A DNA stretch of 64,000 nt from contig JBDQQY010000021.1 of the NCBI GenBank assembly GCA_039889035.1, positions 62,001-126,000 of the forward strand. Direction: 5' to 3'. Numbering within the stretch: the first letter of the stretch is position 1; the number at the start of each line of letters is the position of its first letter. The position numbers and the translations under genes are program-made. Positions 47,634 to 55,483 of this stretch are shown here, in pieces. Under the pieces are notes generated by a model. The model did no database searches. It had not been told where the DNA came from and worked only from the letters and a program-made list of their open reading frames with translations. This stretch comes from Plantactinospora sp039889035. GTDB lineage: Bacteria; Actinomycetota; Actinomycetes; Mycobacteriales; Micromonosporaceae.

Positions 47634-48340
47634 TGTTCCGAGGCGATCACGACGATCTCCGTCGCACAGTGGGACGGGCACTGGCAATGGCCCGTGATCT
47701 CGGCCATCCCCGGGCCGGCAGCGAGCATCTCCTGCTCGCCCTCACCGCGACGGGGCACCCCGTCGGCGCCACCCTCGACCGGCACGGCGCCACCGAGGCG
47801 GCCATCCGGGAAGTGGTACGCCGGGCCGCGCCGCTGGGCGCCGGAGCCGCCGCCGACCGCGACACCCTGGCACCGCTCGGCATCGACGTGGACGCGATCC
47901 TGTCACGCCTGAGCCCCACCACGCTCGACCGGGCGACCGCACCCGAGCCGCTGCTGCCGTTCGGAGCGGCCAGGGCACGACGGCGATGCGCCCGGTCGAG
48001 CCCGCCCCTCGGGCTCGACGCCCAGGCGGCGTACGAAGCATCACTCCGGCTCGCACTCGCCCGTCGGGACCGCGAACACCGGCCGGAACACCTCGCCCTC
48101 GCCCTCGTCGCGCTCGATCCCGGGGCGGCGTGGGCGCTGAGCGCTGCCGGGGTAGACACCCCGGCCCTGCTCGCCGACCTGGCCGACACCTTCCCGCCAC
48201 CGTCACGCAACCCACTGCTGCGCGCCGAACGCCGGATCGGCCAGCGGTCCCGCGGCCACGACCTGGTCCGGCGTTACCAGCGCACGACCGGGCGCACGGC
48301 CACCTCGGCCGGCACGGTCGCCGCACTCATCACCGGCTGA
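47633..48340 (+). CDS. Clp N-terminal-domain protein without ATPase module
   Basis: 235 residues from ATG 47633. Two Clp-N (ClpA/ClpC adaptor-binding) repeats: 'VGRALAMARDLGHPRAGSEH' plus LLLALTATG, and 'YEASLRLALARRDREHRPEH' plus LALALVAL. No Walker motifs or AAA+ segments are present, so it is not an unfoldase. It may bind substrates or adaptors of ClpC, or sense unfolded peptides, and modulate the HTH protein encoded just before. The C-terminus is basic (AERRIGQRSRGHDLVRRYQR). Confidence 0.88.
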   Translation: MFRGDHDDLRRTVGRALAMARDLGHPRAGSEHLLLALTATGHPVGATLDRHGATEAAIREVVRRAAPLGAGAAADRDTLAPLGIDVDAILSRLSPTTLDRATAPEPLLPFGAARARRRCARSSPPLGLDAQAAYEASLRLALARRDREHRPEHLALALVALDPGAAWALSAAGVDTPALLADLADTFPPPSRNPLLRAERRIGQRSRGHDLVRRYQRTTGRTATSAGTVAALITG

Positions 48341-48425
48341 CCTCGAACGCCCGCGTCCGCCGTGGGGGCGGGACCATCCGGTGGCGGCGAGACCGGCGGC
48401 TCCAGAGGTGGCCGGAAACGAAGAA

Positions 48426-48451
48426 GGCTCCCGGCGTCATCGCCGGGAGCC
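48426..48451. terminator. Bidirectional hairpin terminator
   Basis: GGCTCCCGGCG-TCAT-CGCCGGGAGCC is a perfect 11-base stem between the converging Clp-N (+) and DUF397 (-) genes; on the minus strand it is followed by TTCTTC. Confidence 0.8.
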
Positions 48452-48475
48452 GTCTCTCGTCGTCGTCAGCGGCGG

Positions 48476-48676
48476 TCAGCCGACCGTCCCGACCCGCTTC
48501 GCCAGGTCGACAAACGCCTGCCAGCCGGCTGGCCCGAAGGCCAGCGTGCCGCCGTCACGGTCCTTGCTGTCCCGGACCAGCACCCGGCCCGGCAGATTGT
48601 CGGCCACCTCGACACAAGCACCCTGATTAGAGCCGCTGCGGGTGCTCTTGCGCCACTGTGGCATCTGGTCAGTCAT
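48476..48676 (-). CDS. DUF397 protein
   Basis: 66 residues from ATG 48676. The family pattern is complete: 'QWRKSTRSGSNQGACVEVAD' then 'VLVRDSKDRDGGTLAFGPAG' and WQAFVDLAK. DUF397 proteins are small partners of XRE/DUF5753 regulators; in Streptomyces the BldB- and WhiJ-type pairs influence development. The gene overlaps the regulator gene upstream by 8 bases, so the two are translationally coupled. Confidence 0.93.
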   Translation of the reverse strand: MTDQMPQWRKSTRSGSNQGACVEVADNLPGRVLVRDSKDRDGGTLAFGPAGWQAFVDLAKRVGTVG

Positions 48677-49445
48677 GATCGGTGATCGCTCTCTGAAGGA
48701 GATCCCTGGACGGCTGCACCGGTAGGGCCAGCCCGCTGACAATCTCCCACGATACTTCCAACTGGTCCAGATCTCCCCCGTCCGTCACCACACGGCCCTG
48801 AAGCTGGTCATCGACGTAGCCGGCACGGCGACCGGCGGGGAGCGTCGCCAACACGAACGCCCCCTGACGTCCGGCATGCAGTCCGGCGGACCGGGGCACC
48901 ACGAGCACCTGGACCTTCGGTCGTTGACTCATGTCCAGCAGGTGTTGCAGTTGCTCACGGCGCACCTCGGGTGGCCCGAACGTCAGCGCGAACTCACCGA
49001 TGATGGCGGACAGCGTCGGAGGCTTGGGGCGGTCGACAGTGGCCGCCTGGCGGTCCCGCCGGACCTGGACGGTTCGGTCGACCACCTCGTCCGACAGCCA
49101 ACCGCCCTGTAGCACGGCACGGGCGTACTCCTCGGTCTGGAGGAGACCTGGCAGGAGCAGTGGCTCCCACCAGCGGAGCAGGGTGGCCCGTTCCTCGTGT
49201 TCCGTCCACGGGCGCAGCCAGGGCGGTCGGGCGTCGTCCCGGGCCAGCACGGCGGCCCGCTGTATCTCGCCCTCGGAGTCGAAGAACTGATCCAACCGGA
49301 CGGCGGTCTCGGGTTGAGGGATGAGCCGGCCCTGCTCGATCGCGGCGATCAGGGACGCACTCACCTTGATCGCGGCTCCGAGCTGTGCCTGCGTCATGCG
49401 GCGCCCGACCCGGTGCCTCCGGAGGACTTCTCGAAGTTCGTTCAC
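48669..49445 (-). CDS. XRE-family regulator with DUF5753 domain
   Basis: 258 residues from ATG 49445. The N-terminal helix-turn-helix is 'RMTQAQLGAAIKVSASLIAA' followed by IEQGRLIPQ. DUF5753 starts at 'LLRWWEPLLLPGLLQTEEYA' and includes RPKVQVLVVPRSAGLHAG. It is a WhiJ/BldB-like regulator whose target is usually near its own promoter. An imperfect palindrome at 49475-49488 is a candidate site shared with the divergent small genes. Confidence 0.92.
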   Translation of the reverse strand: MNELREVLRRHRVGRRMTQAQLGAAIKVSASLIAAIEQGRLIPQPETAVRLDQFFDSEGEIQRAAVLARDDARPPWLRPWTEHEERATLLRWWEPLLLPGLLQTEEYARAVLQGGWLSDEVVDRTVQVRRDRQAATVDRPKPPTLSAIIGEFALTFGPPEVRREQLQHLLDMSQRPKVQVLVVPRSAGLHAGRQGAFVLATLPAGRRAGYVDDQLQGRVVTDGGDLDQLEVSWEIVSGLALPVQPSRDLLQRAITDHD

Positions 49446-49474
49446 GTACTACTCCCGCGTGCAGAGAGGGGCAC

Positions 49475-49488
49475 TATAAACGTCTATA
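49475..49488. promoter_or_regulatory. AT-rich imperfect palindrome upstream of the XRE gene
   Basis: TATAAACGTCTATA is symmetrical except for one pair around ACGT. It is 30 bases upstream of the XRE start and stands out in a region of over 70 percent GC; operator or -10 elements of divergent promoters are likely. Confidence 0.45.
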
Positions 49489-49655
49489 TTGCTGCCCGCT
49501 CATCTTCCACTACTCCCCGTCAGGAGTCCAGGGTGGATGTCAGGCGCCCCGCTCGGCCCCGTGACCTTCCACCCGGTCGGAGCGCCTACGGGGGTGGTGC
49601 CGGTGTCCGGACCGGTGCCGCCCCCGTCCCCATCTCGCCGACGGGAGACAGCCAC

Positions 49656-49901
49656 ATGAGACAGGCTCGCGAGGTCCAGCTCCGACACCGCCGCGCGTGG
49701 TGGCGCCTCTGGCGGTACTGCCGATGTGGCCACCGGTGGCGCTGCCCGAACTCGACCGACGCGCCCAGACTCCTCCGAGCCCGGGCCACCAACTCTCGAA
49801 CCATCTGGGACGCACCCACCCGCGCACACCTGGCCAACGGACGCCCCGGAGCCCTCGCCCCCGCGCGGGATCCCCGCGCCCGGCACGGTGCACGGACGTG
49901 A
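49656..49901 (+). CDS. Small basic Cys-containing protein
   Basis: 81 residues from ATG 49656 with GGGAGA upstream. Very rich in Arg and Trp near the start (LRHRRAWWRLWRYCRCGHRW) with cysteines in C-x-C-x5-C spacing (CRCGHRWRC). No family recognised. It ends 3 bases before the next gene and is divergent from the XRE/DUF397 pair, so all four may form one regulated locus. Coding status is moderately supported by ribosome site and operon arrangement. Confidence 0.5.
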   Translation: MRQAREVQLRHRRAWWRLWRYCRCGHRWRCPNSTDAPRLLRARATNSRTIWDAPTRAHLANGRPGALAPARDPRARHGART

Positions 49902-49904
49902 CCG

Positions 49905-50192
49905 GTGATCGGGCCACCGGCACGCTGGGAGCGGTTCGCCGCGCGACGACGGAGGCGGGAACGCCGCACCGGCGGGCACGTCCCGACCCAGACCTACGAC
50001 TGCCGCGAATGTGAGCATCCCTGGCCGTGCCCGCAGGCACGCCTGTCCCTGCTCGTCGGCTTCGAGGGCGACCGGATCGGCCTGATGATGTACCTCGGTG
50101 CCCACCTCGCCCGCGCCATGCAAGAGCTGCCCGACACGCACCCCGCACTGATCGTCGGCCAGATCCTCCACTGGGTACCGCGCCGACGCTGA
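49905..50192 (+). CDS. Conserved-looking small protein with Cys motif
   Basis: 95 residues from GTG 49905. After a basic start (FAARRRRRERRTGGH) comes 'YDCRECEHPWPCPQARLSLL' with three cysteines, then 'GLMMYLGAHLARAMQELPDT' and 'HPALIVGQILHWVPRRR'. I recall similar proteins beside XRE/DUF397 loci in Micromonosporaceae, annotated only as hypothetical. The Cys cluster may bind metal. It forms a pair with the upstream small gene. Confidence 0.65.
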   Translation: MIGPPARWERFAARRRRRERRTGGHVPTQTYDCRECEHPWPCPQARLSLLVGFEGDRIGLMMYLGAHLARAMQELPDTHPALIVGQILHWVPRRR

Positions 50193-50264
50193 CCTGCCTC
50201 GTCACCCGAGCGACCCGCCCCGGTCCGCCGCCCTCCCCTCGGCGACCGGGGCGGGTCCGCGTCG

Positions 50265-51488
50265 TCACCTGGCCGGTGCTCCCTGGCGCAGCGGCTCCCG
50301 GACGAGCGGGCAGGACATGCAGCGCGGGCCGCCCCGGCCCGAGCCGAGTTCGGAACCGGCGATCCGGATCACCTCGATACCGGCCCGTTCCAGTTGGGCG
50401 TTGGTCTCCACGTTCCGCTCGTACGCGACGCAGAGCCGGGGCGCGAGCGCCAGGGTGTTGTTGCCGTCGTCCCACTGCTCGCGTTCCGCCGTCACCGGGT
50501 CCAGGCCGGTGTCGATCACCCGGAGCGTCTCCAGGTCCATCGCGTCCGCCGCCGCGCGCAGGAACGGCGCCGGCCCGTCGAGCTGGAGATCGCCGTCGCT
50601 GCCCGCCACCACGGTGTACGCCGAGAGCGTGTCGGCGATGTTCGGATACATCAGCACCGCATCGACGTCGACCATCGTGCAGACCGTGTCCAGGTGCATG
50701 GTGGCGCGCTCCTGGGCGATCGGCACCACCAGGATGGTGTGCGCCAGGCGCGCGTCGAAGACCCGGCGGGCCAGCCGCTCCGCTCCGGCCGGGGTGGTGC
50801 GCTCGCCGACCCCGACCGCCAGCACCCCGGGGGCGAGCAGCAGTACGTCGCCGCCCTCCAGGTGCTCCAGGCCGGGGCCGTACACGAAGGGGGTTCCGGC
50901 GAACCGGGGGTGGTGCCGGTAGATCGCGTCGGTCAGGCTGGTCTCCCGGCCCCGGGCCGGCATGGCCAGGCTGGTCACCGCGGCGTGGTTGCCGATCCAG
51001 GTGGAGGAGTCCCGGGTGAAGAGCAGGTTCGGCAGCGGGTCGATCACGAAGTCCAGCCGGTCCATCAGCCGGTAGACCAGGCCGCCGCCCCGGTCGCCGC
51101 CGAGCCGCAGCTCCTCGTGGGCGAGGCCGGCGATCAGCACGTCGGCCAGCGCGGCCGGGTCCAGGTACGACAGGTGCTCCGCCACCCGGCGCCGCAGCGT
51201 GTCACCCAATCGGGTGTCGGCGAGTACCCGCTCGGTCATCTCGGACCGCGCGTCCGGCACGGCCAGCGTCTCGGCGAGTAGGGTTCCGATGTAGAGCACC
51301 TCGACGCCGCGCCCGGTCAGCGCGGCGGCGAACGCGTCGTGCTCCTCCTGCGCCCGCCCCACCCACGGGATCGCGTCGAAGAGCAGCGAGTCGTTGTTCC
51401 GGGGCGTGAGTCGGGCGAGTTCAGGCCCGGGACGATGCAGAAGTACGGTGCCGAGACGCCCGACCTCGCTGTCCACGAAATGGGTCAT
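50265..51488 (-). CDS. arcA: Arginine deiminase
   Basis: 407 residues from ATG 51488, the usual length. Family motifs: 'LGTVLLHRPGPELARLTPRN', 'LLFTRDSSTWIG', 'YGPGLEHLEGGDVLLLAPGV' with catalytic Glu/Asp, 'MHLDTVCTMVDVD' with catalytic His, and the nucleophile cysteine near the end in 'GRGGPRCMSCPL'. It hydrolyses arginine to citrulline and ammonia. ArcB, ArcC and the exchanger ArcD are not nearby, so it is not part of a local fermentative operon and may serve nitrogen supply or acid tolerance. Confidence 0.95.
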   Translation of the reverse strand: MTHFVDSEVGRLGTVLLHRPGPELARLTPRNNDSLLFDAIPWVGRAQEEHDAFAAALTGRGVEVLYIGTLLAETLAVPDARSEMTERVLADTRLGDTLRRRVAEHLSYLDPAALADVLIAGLAHEELRLGGDRGGGLVYRLMDRLDFVIDPLPNLLFTRDSSTWIGNHAAVTSLAMPARGRETSLTDAIYRHHPRFAGTPFVYGPGLEHLEGGDVLLLAPGVLAVGVGERTTPAGAERLARRVFDARLAHTILVVPIAQERATMHLDTVCTMVDVDAVLMYPNIADTLSAYTVVAGSDGDLQLDGPAPFLRAAADAMDLETLRVIDTGLDPVTAEREQWDDGNNTLALAPRLCVAYERNVETNAQLERAGIEVIRIAGSELGSGRGGPRCMSCPLVREPLRQGAPAR

Positions 51489-51652
51489 CCTCGCAGCGTA
51501 GGGCAGCAGTTGGCACCATCCGGGAAAACGGGCTTCGGGTGAATAGGGCATTCATCCACACTCACTCCGGTGCTTCGACTTGCCGCTCCCTAGGTCTGGC
51601 CACGTACCGTAGTGAGGAGATAACTTCGAGGGACCTTTTGCCGGAGGTCACG

Positions 51653-52390
51653 ATGACTGTCTTTTCTGCACGATCAGCGGTTCCCGCTGCGCGGGCCCTC
51701 CCTCCCGCGCCGGTCAACCAACTTCCCCCTCTGGAGGCCGTCCGGCCGACACCGATGGACTGGGCCCGTCGGCGCCGCGCGGAACGGGACGCGCGCCGGA
51801 TCGAGGCCGCCGGTGCCCGGGCACTGAGCCGGCTCGACCACCTCGGTCCATCGTGGCACGTGGTCGACTGGCCGCGTACCGAGATGACCGAGGCGAGCAT
51901 GCTCGACCTGGACTACCGGTCCCGGGACGAGCGCGCGGGCTTCCTCGCGATCGGTCCCAGCGGACTCTTCGCGGTCACCGTCGCCGACCACGGCCGGTCC
52001 CGGGTCCTGATCGCCGGGGACGTCGTGCAGATCAACGGCAAGCGGCCGGCGTACGTGTCGGAGGCGCGGCGGGACGCGAAGCGCGCCGCCAAGGCACTCT
52101 CCAACGCGGTCGGCCTGAACATTCCGGTCACCCCGGTGCTGACCTTCGTCGGCTCCGGGGTGATCAGCGTGTACGGACTGCCCAAGGAGTGCCTGGTGGC
52201 GACCCACCGGGAACTCGACCGGCTGCTCGTCGCGGGCGGCAACCGGATCAGCGCCGCCACCGCGGAGAAGCTGTCCCGGGTCGCCCAGTCCCCCTCCACC
52301 TGGCTGAACGCCCCGTACCGGTCGGCGGCGGACTACCGGTGGTACGAGGAGGGCCGAACGGCGGCTGACAAGCACGCCGGTCGCCGGTAG
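51653..52390 (+). CDS. NERD-like (nuclease-related) domain protein, degenerate
   Basis: 245 residues from ATG 51653 with GGAGGT upstream. Arg-rich helix 'WARRRRAERDARRIEAAGAR' then a NERD-like fold: 'GFLAIGPSGLFAVTVADHGR', 'DVVQINGKRPAYVSEARRDA' and 'IPVTPVLTFVGSGVISVYGL'. In NERD proteins the central strand reads D-x-K; here it is FAVTVAD without the lysine, so nuclease activity is doubtful. No signal peptide or membrane segment. Function unknown. Confidence 0.7.
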   Translation: MTVFSARSAVPAARALPPAPVNQLPPLEAVRPTPMDWARRRRAERDARRIEAAGARALSRLDHLGPSWHVVDWPRTEMTEASMLDLDYRSRDERAGFLAIGPSGLFAVTVADHGRSRVLIAGDVVQINGKRPAYVSEARRDAKRAAKALSNAVGLNIPVTPVLTFVGSGVISVYGLPKECLVATHRELDRLLVAGGNRISAATAEKLSRVAQSPSTWLNAPYRSAADYRWYEEGRTAADKHAGRR

Positions 52391-52566
52391 CGTCACCAGC
52401 CGACGCCACCCGCCGGGCGGCGCCCCGTCGCCGCCCCAGGGGCCGTGGGGTGTGTGCCGTACCGGCGGGGGCTGCGGGATGGCCCGACCGGCCGGTGCAC
52501 CGCGGGGGTCGCGACCCCGGGAGGCACCGGCTAGCGTTGGGCGTGGTGCGGCAAATAGGAGGCGCG

Positions 52567-53064
52567 GTGGCCCACGTCGAACTCTCGATCTCGGAGGCGT
52601 TCCCGACGCCGGCGACCCCGTCGCTCGGGCACGGGTCCACCGGCTTCGACGACGCCGACGGGCGAGGTCACCTCGACGGGTTCACCCGGTGGTCCGAGAC
52701 AGTCTCGGTGGCTGCCGAGCCGTGCCTGCTGATCGACCGGGAAACCACCATCGCCGCCGTCTCGCCGTCCTGTTGCCAACTACTCGGCCTCGGCACCCCG
52801 CTCGACGTGCTCGGCCTCCTGCTACTCGGCAGCGGGCTGCGGCTGCTCGACTTCACCGCCGCCCGCGGCGAGCTGACCGAGCAGGATGTCGAGAAGATTC
52901 CCCCGCTGCTCGCCCTGCACTCGGGCCGGCTCGCCCGAGGGCTGCTCCGGGTGCGCTGCCCTGAGGCCGAGGGGCCGGACGCCACGACCGTGGACGCGAT
53001 CGCCACGCCAGTCCTCACGGACGGCGAGGTCGCCGGCTCGCTCACCTTCTTCTCCGAGGTCTGA
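52567..53064 (+). CDS. Single PAS-like domain protein
   Basis: 165 residues from GTG 52567, five bases after AGGAGG. An in-frame GTG at 52543 follows a TAGCGT box by 5 bases and could start a leaderless form. The central 100 residues resemble a PAS fold: 'WSETVSVAAEPCLLIDRETT' then IAAVSPSCCQLLGL and 'TPVLTDGEVAGSLTFFSEV'. No output domain is attached, so it may work as a sensory partner in trans. Neighbours give no functional link. Confidence 0.7.
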   Translation: MAHVELSISEAFPTPATPSLGHGSTGFDDADGRGHLDGFTRWSETVSVAAEPCLLIDRETTIAAVSPSCCQLLGLGTPLDVLGLLLLGSGLRLLDFTAARGELTEQDVEKIPPLLALHSGRLARGLLRVRCPEAEGPDATTVDAIATPVLTDGEVAGSLTFFSEV

Positions 53065-53278
53065 GCACCCTTCGCCCGGGGGTCTGCGCACCGCCTGCCC
53101 GACCTGGGCGGGCCCGTCGGCCGCCCGGCGGCGAAGGGTGGCTCGGGAGGTACGCCGGTCACCGGTTGGGCAGCTCCGCGAGACGTTCCGGCCACCCGGG
53201 AGTCGCCGGGCAGGTGACGCGCGTCGCGATCTGGCCCTCCCGCAGGGCGCTGGTGTTGGGCCGGTGCCGTACCCCCCG

Positions 53279-53284
53279 TAAGGT
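53279..53284 (+). promoter_or_regulatory. -10 box of a leaderless promoter
   Basis: TAAGGT ends 6 bases before ATG 53291. Confidence 0.5.
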
Positions 53285-53290
53285 CTCCTC

Positions 53291-53680
53291 ATGCTGGACA
53301 TCGCTCTGCTGCCGGAGGAGTACGCCGTGTGCCGGCTGCCCGCCGGCTCACCGGTGCCGGCCGGCCTACTGAGCCCTCCGGCGGACTCCGGCGTGCTGTC
53401 GTTGACCCGGAGCGGCGCCGAACTGTCGATCATCTGCCGGGCCGACCAGGTGCCGGCCGACGCCACCGCCGAGACCCCGTGGCGCTGCCTCCGGGTGGCC
53501 GGCCCGCTCGACCTGGCGCTGACCGGGATCCTCGCCTCCCTGGTCGTGCCGCTGGCCGACGCCCGGGTCAACATCGTGGCGTTCTCGACGTTCGACACCG
53601 ACTACCTGCTGGTCCCCTCGGTACGGCTCGTCGAGGCGCTCGCCGCGCTGCGACAGTTCGGACACCGGATCACCACCTGA
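53291..53680 (+). CDS. ACT-domain (CASTOR-like) protein
   Basis: 129 residues from ATG 53291. The pattern 'ELSIICRADQVPADATAETP' followed by 'WRCLRVAGPLDLALTGILAS' and 'VPLADARVNIVAFSTFDTDY' fits the tandem ACT fold of the CASTOR/DUF group, which binds amino acids. 'GPLDLALTGILASL' is a hallmark. It is probably an amino-acid-responsive protein with no catalytic part. It lies near prephenate dehydratase, though in a separate transcription unit. Confidence 0.8.
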   Translation: MLDIALLPEEYAVCRLPAGSPVPAGLLSPPADSGVLSLTRSGAELSIICRADQVPADATAETPWRCLRVAGPLDLALTGILASLVVPLADARVNIVAFSTFDTDYLLVPSVRLVEALAALRQFGHRITT

Positions 53681-53750
53681 GGGGTGGTCGATCACGCCGA
53701 CGCCCTACCATTGGCGGGGCCATTCGCCGCACCACCCACGGCAGCCACCT

Positions 53751-54317
53751 ATGCCCGAGGATCCGGCCGTGCTCCGTCTTCCGTCGTCCGACCCCACCGC
53801 GGGCCGGTTCCACACCGCCGGCGCCCTGCTCGGCTGCCTGGCCCTGGCCGGCTGCCTCGCCCTGGCGGCCTGTGGCGTGCCCCCCGAACTCCAGGCGCCC
53901 CGAGCCACTCCCACCCGGCCGACCCCCACCCCGACGGTCGGCCCGACCGGCACGCCGACATCCGCGCCGAACCTGTCGCCGACGCCGACGCCGAGCCCCA
54001 CCTCGCTGGTCGCCTGCCCGGCCGGCGGGCCGAGCCGCGACCAGGTGACCGCGCTGCTGCGCCGCACCGCGAACCTGCCCCGGTCCGGCCGGGTCACCTT
54101 CCAGACCGGGCCGCTCTGCGTGCAGGACTGGCAGTACAGCGTCGTGACGGTGGCCGACCGGGAGCCGTTGCAGGCGGTGACCCGGGGCCGCCCCGGGAAC
54201 CTGCGGCTGGTCACCGCCGGCTCCGACGTCTGCACCATCACGGTCCGGGCCGAGGCGCCATCCGCGCTCCGGACGACGGTGTGTGACGCACCCCCGCCCG
54301 CGTACGGCGGTTTGTAG
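53751..54317 (+). CDS. Secreted lipoprotein of unknown function
   Basis: 188 residues from ATG 53751. The signal region 'GALLGCLALAGCLALAACGV' ends in a lipobox (LAAC or LAGC), followed by a Pro/Thr-rich linker of about 45 residues and a 100-residue C-terminal domain with three cysteines (LVACPAGG, PLCVQDWQY, SDVCTITV). The domain shows 'QVTALLRRTANLPRSGRVTF', 'QYSVVTVADREPLQAVTRG', a small beta-rich fold I do not recognise. It ends 10 bases before pheA. Confidence 0.75.
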   Translation: MPEDPAVLRLPSSDPTAGRFHTAGALLGCLALAGCLALAACGVPPELQAPRATPTRPTPTPTVGPTGTPTSAPNLSPTPTPSPTSLVACPAGGPSRDQVTALLRRTANLPRSGRVTFQTGPLCVQDWQYSVVTVADREPLQAVTRGRPGNLRLVTAGSDVCTITVRAEAPSALRTTVCDAPPPAYGGL

Positions 54318-54320
54318 GCT
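54315..54320 (+). promoter_or_regulatory. -10 box of a leaderless pheA promoter
   Basis: TAGGCT ends 7 bases before ATG 54328 and lies in the last codons of the upstream lipoprotein gene. Confidence 0.55.
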
Positions 54321-54327
54321 GGACGGC

Positions 54328-55284
54328 ATGCCCGGAACACCACCGACCCGCTTCGTCTACCTGGGGCCCGAGGGGACCTTCGCCGAGCAGGCGCTGCGTA
54401 CCGTCCCGGCCGCCGAGCGCGGCATCCGTACCCCGGCGCGCAGCGTTCCGGAGGCGTTGGACGCGGTCCGGGCCGGCGACGCCGACGCCGCGCTGGTGCC
54501 GCTGGAGAACTCCATCGGCGGCGCGGTGGCGGTCACCCTGGACGAGATGGTCGACGGCGAACCGCTGGTGATCACGCGCGAGGTGGTGCTGCCGGTCGAG
54601 TTCGTGCTCGCCGCACCGCCGGGCCGGACCCTCGGCGAGGTGCGTACCGTGGCCGCCCATCCGCAGGCGTCCACCCAGTGCCGCCGCTGGCTCCGCGAGC
54701 ACCTGCCCGACGCGGTCGTGGTGGACGTACTCTCCAACGCCGCCGCGGCGCTCGCCGCCGTCGACGGCCAGCAGGACGCCGCGATCTGCGCGCCGATCGG
54801 CGCCGCCCGGCAGCGGCTGACCGTGCTCGCCGACAAGATCGCCGACCATGACGACGCGGTGACCAGGTTCGTGCTGCTCAGCCGGCCGGGCCCGCCGCCG
54901 CCCCGGACCGGTGACGACCTGACCTCGCTCGCCGTCTACATCGCGCACGACCGGGTCGGCGCACTGCTCGCCGTGCTGATGGAGTTGGCGGTACGCGGGG
55001 TCAACCTGACCCGGATCGAGTCCCGGCCCACCGGCGAGGCGCTCGGCCGCTACGCGTTCTTCCTCGACTGCACCGGGCACGTCGCCGACGACCGGGTCGG
55101 GGAGGCGCTCCAGGGGCTGCGCCGGATCTGCGCCGAGGTGCGCTTCCTGGGGTCGTACCCGAGGCATCGCGGGAGCACGGCGGTGGCCGAGCGGCCGGTC
55201 CCGGCGCCGGCCGGGCTCTCCGACGTCGACTACGCCGACGCGGCGGCCTGGCTCGCCCGGCTGCGGGCCGGCGAACTCTCCTGA
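54328..55284 (+). CDS. pheA: Prephenate dehydratase
   Basis: 318 residues from ATG 54328. Catalytic domain: 'YLGPEGTFAEQALRTV', 'AALVPLENSIGGAVAVTLDE' and 'DAAICAPIGAARQR' followed by 'DDAVTRFVLLSRP' with the conserved T-R-F. A C-terminal ACT regulatory domain contains 'VGALLAVLMELAVRGVNLTR' and the IESRPTG phenylalanine-binding motif, so feedback inhibition by phenylalanine is expected. It converts prephenate to phenylpyruvate in phenylalanine synthesis. Separate from chorismate mutase, as in actinobacteria. Confidence 0.95.
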   Translation: MPGTPPTRFVYLGPEGTFAEQALRTVPAAERGIRTPARSVPEALDAVRAGDADAALVPLENSIGGAVAVTLDEMVDGEPLVITREVVLPVEFVLAAPPGRTLGEVRTVAAHPQASTQCRRWLREHLPDAVVVDVLSNAAAALAAVDGQQDAAICAPIGAARQRLTVLADKIADHDDAVTRFVLLSRPGPPPPRTGDDLTSLAVYIAHDRVGALLAVLMELAVRGVNLTRIESRPTGEALGRYAFFLDCTGHVADDRVGEALQGLRRICAEVRFLGSYPRHRGSTAVAERPVPAPAGLSDVDYADAAAWLARLRAGELS

Positions 55285-55483
55285 GTCGTGGCGGCGGCGC
55301 GCGGCGAGAACGTCCGCGGCAGCAGAAGTTTCTGGCCACGGAGTCTCTGACACCAGGCGTACTCATTTACACTCATCAATGGATACCCCTGGTTCACCAG
55401 CGGTTCATGATCGGACCGCCGGTGATAGAGGCACCCCCGCCACGCCTCGGTCCAGCCTCCGTCCCCGACAGACAGGACCGCTC

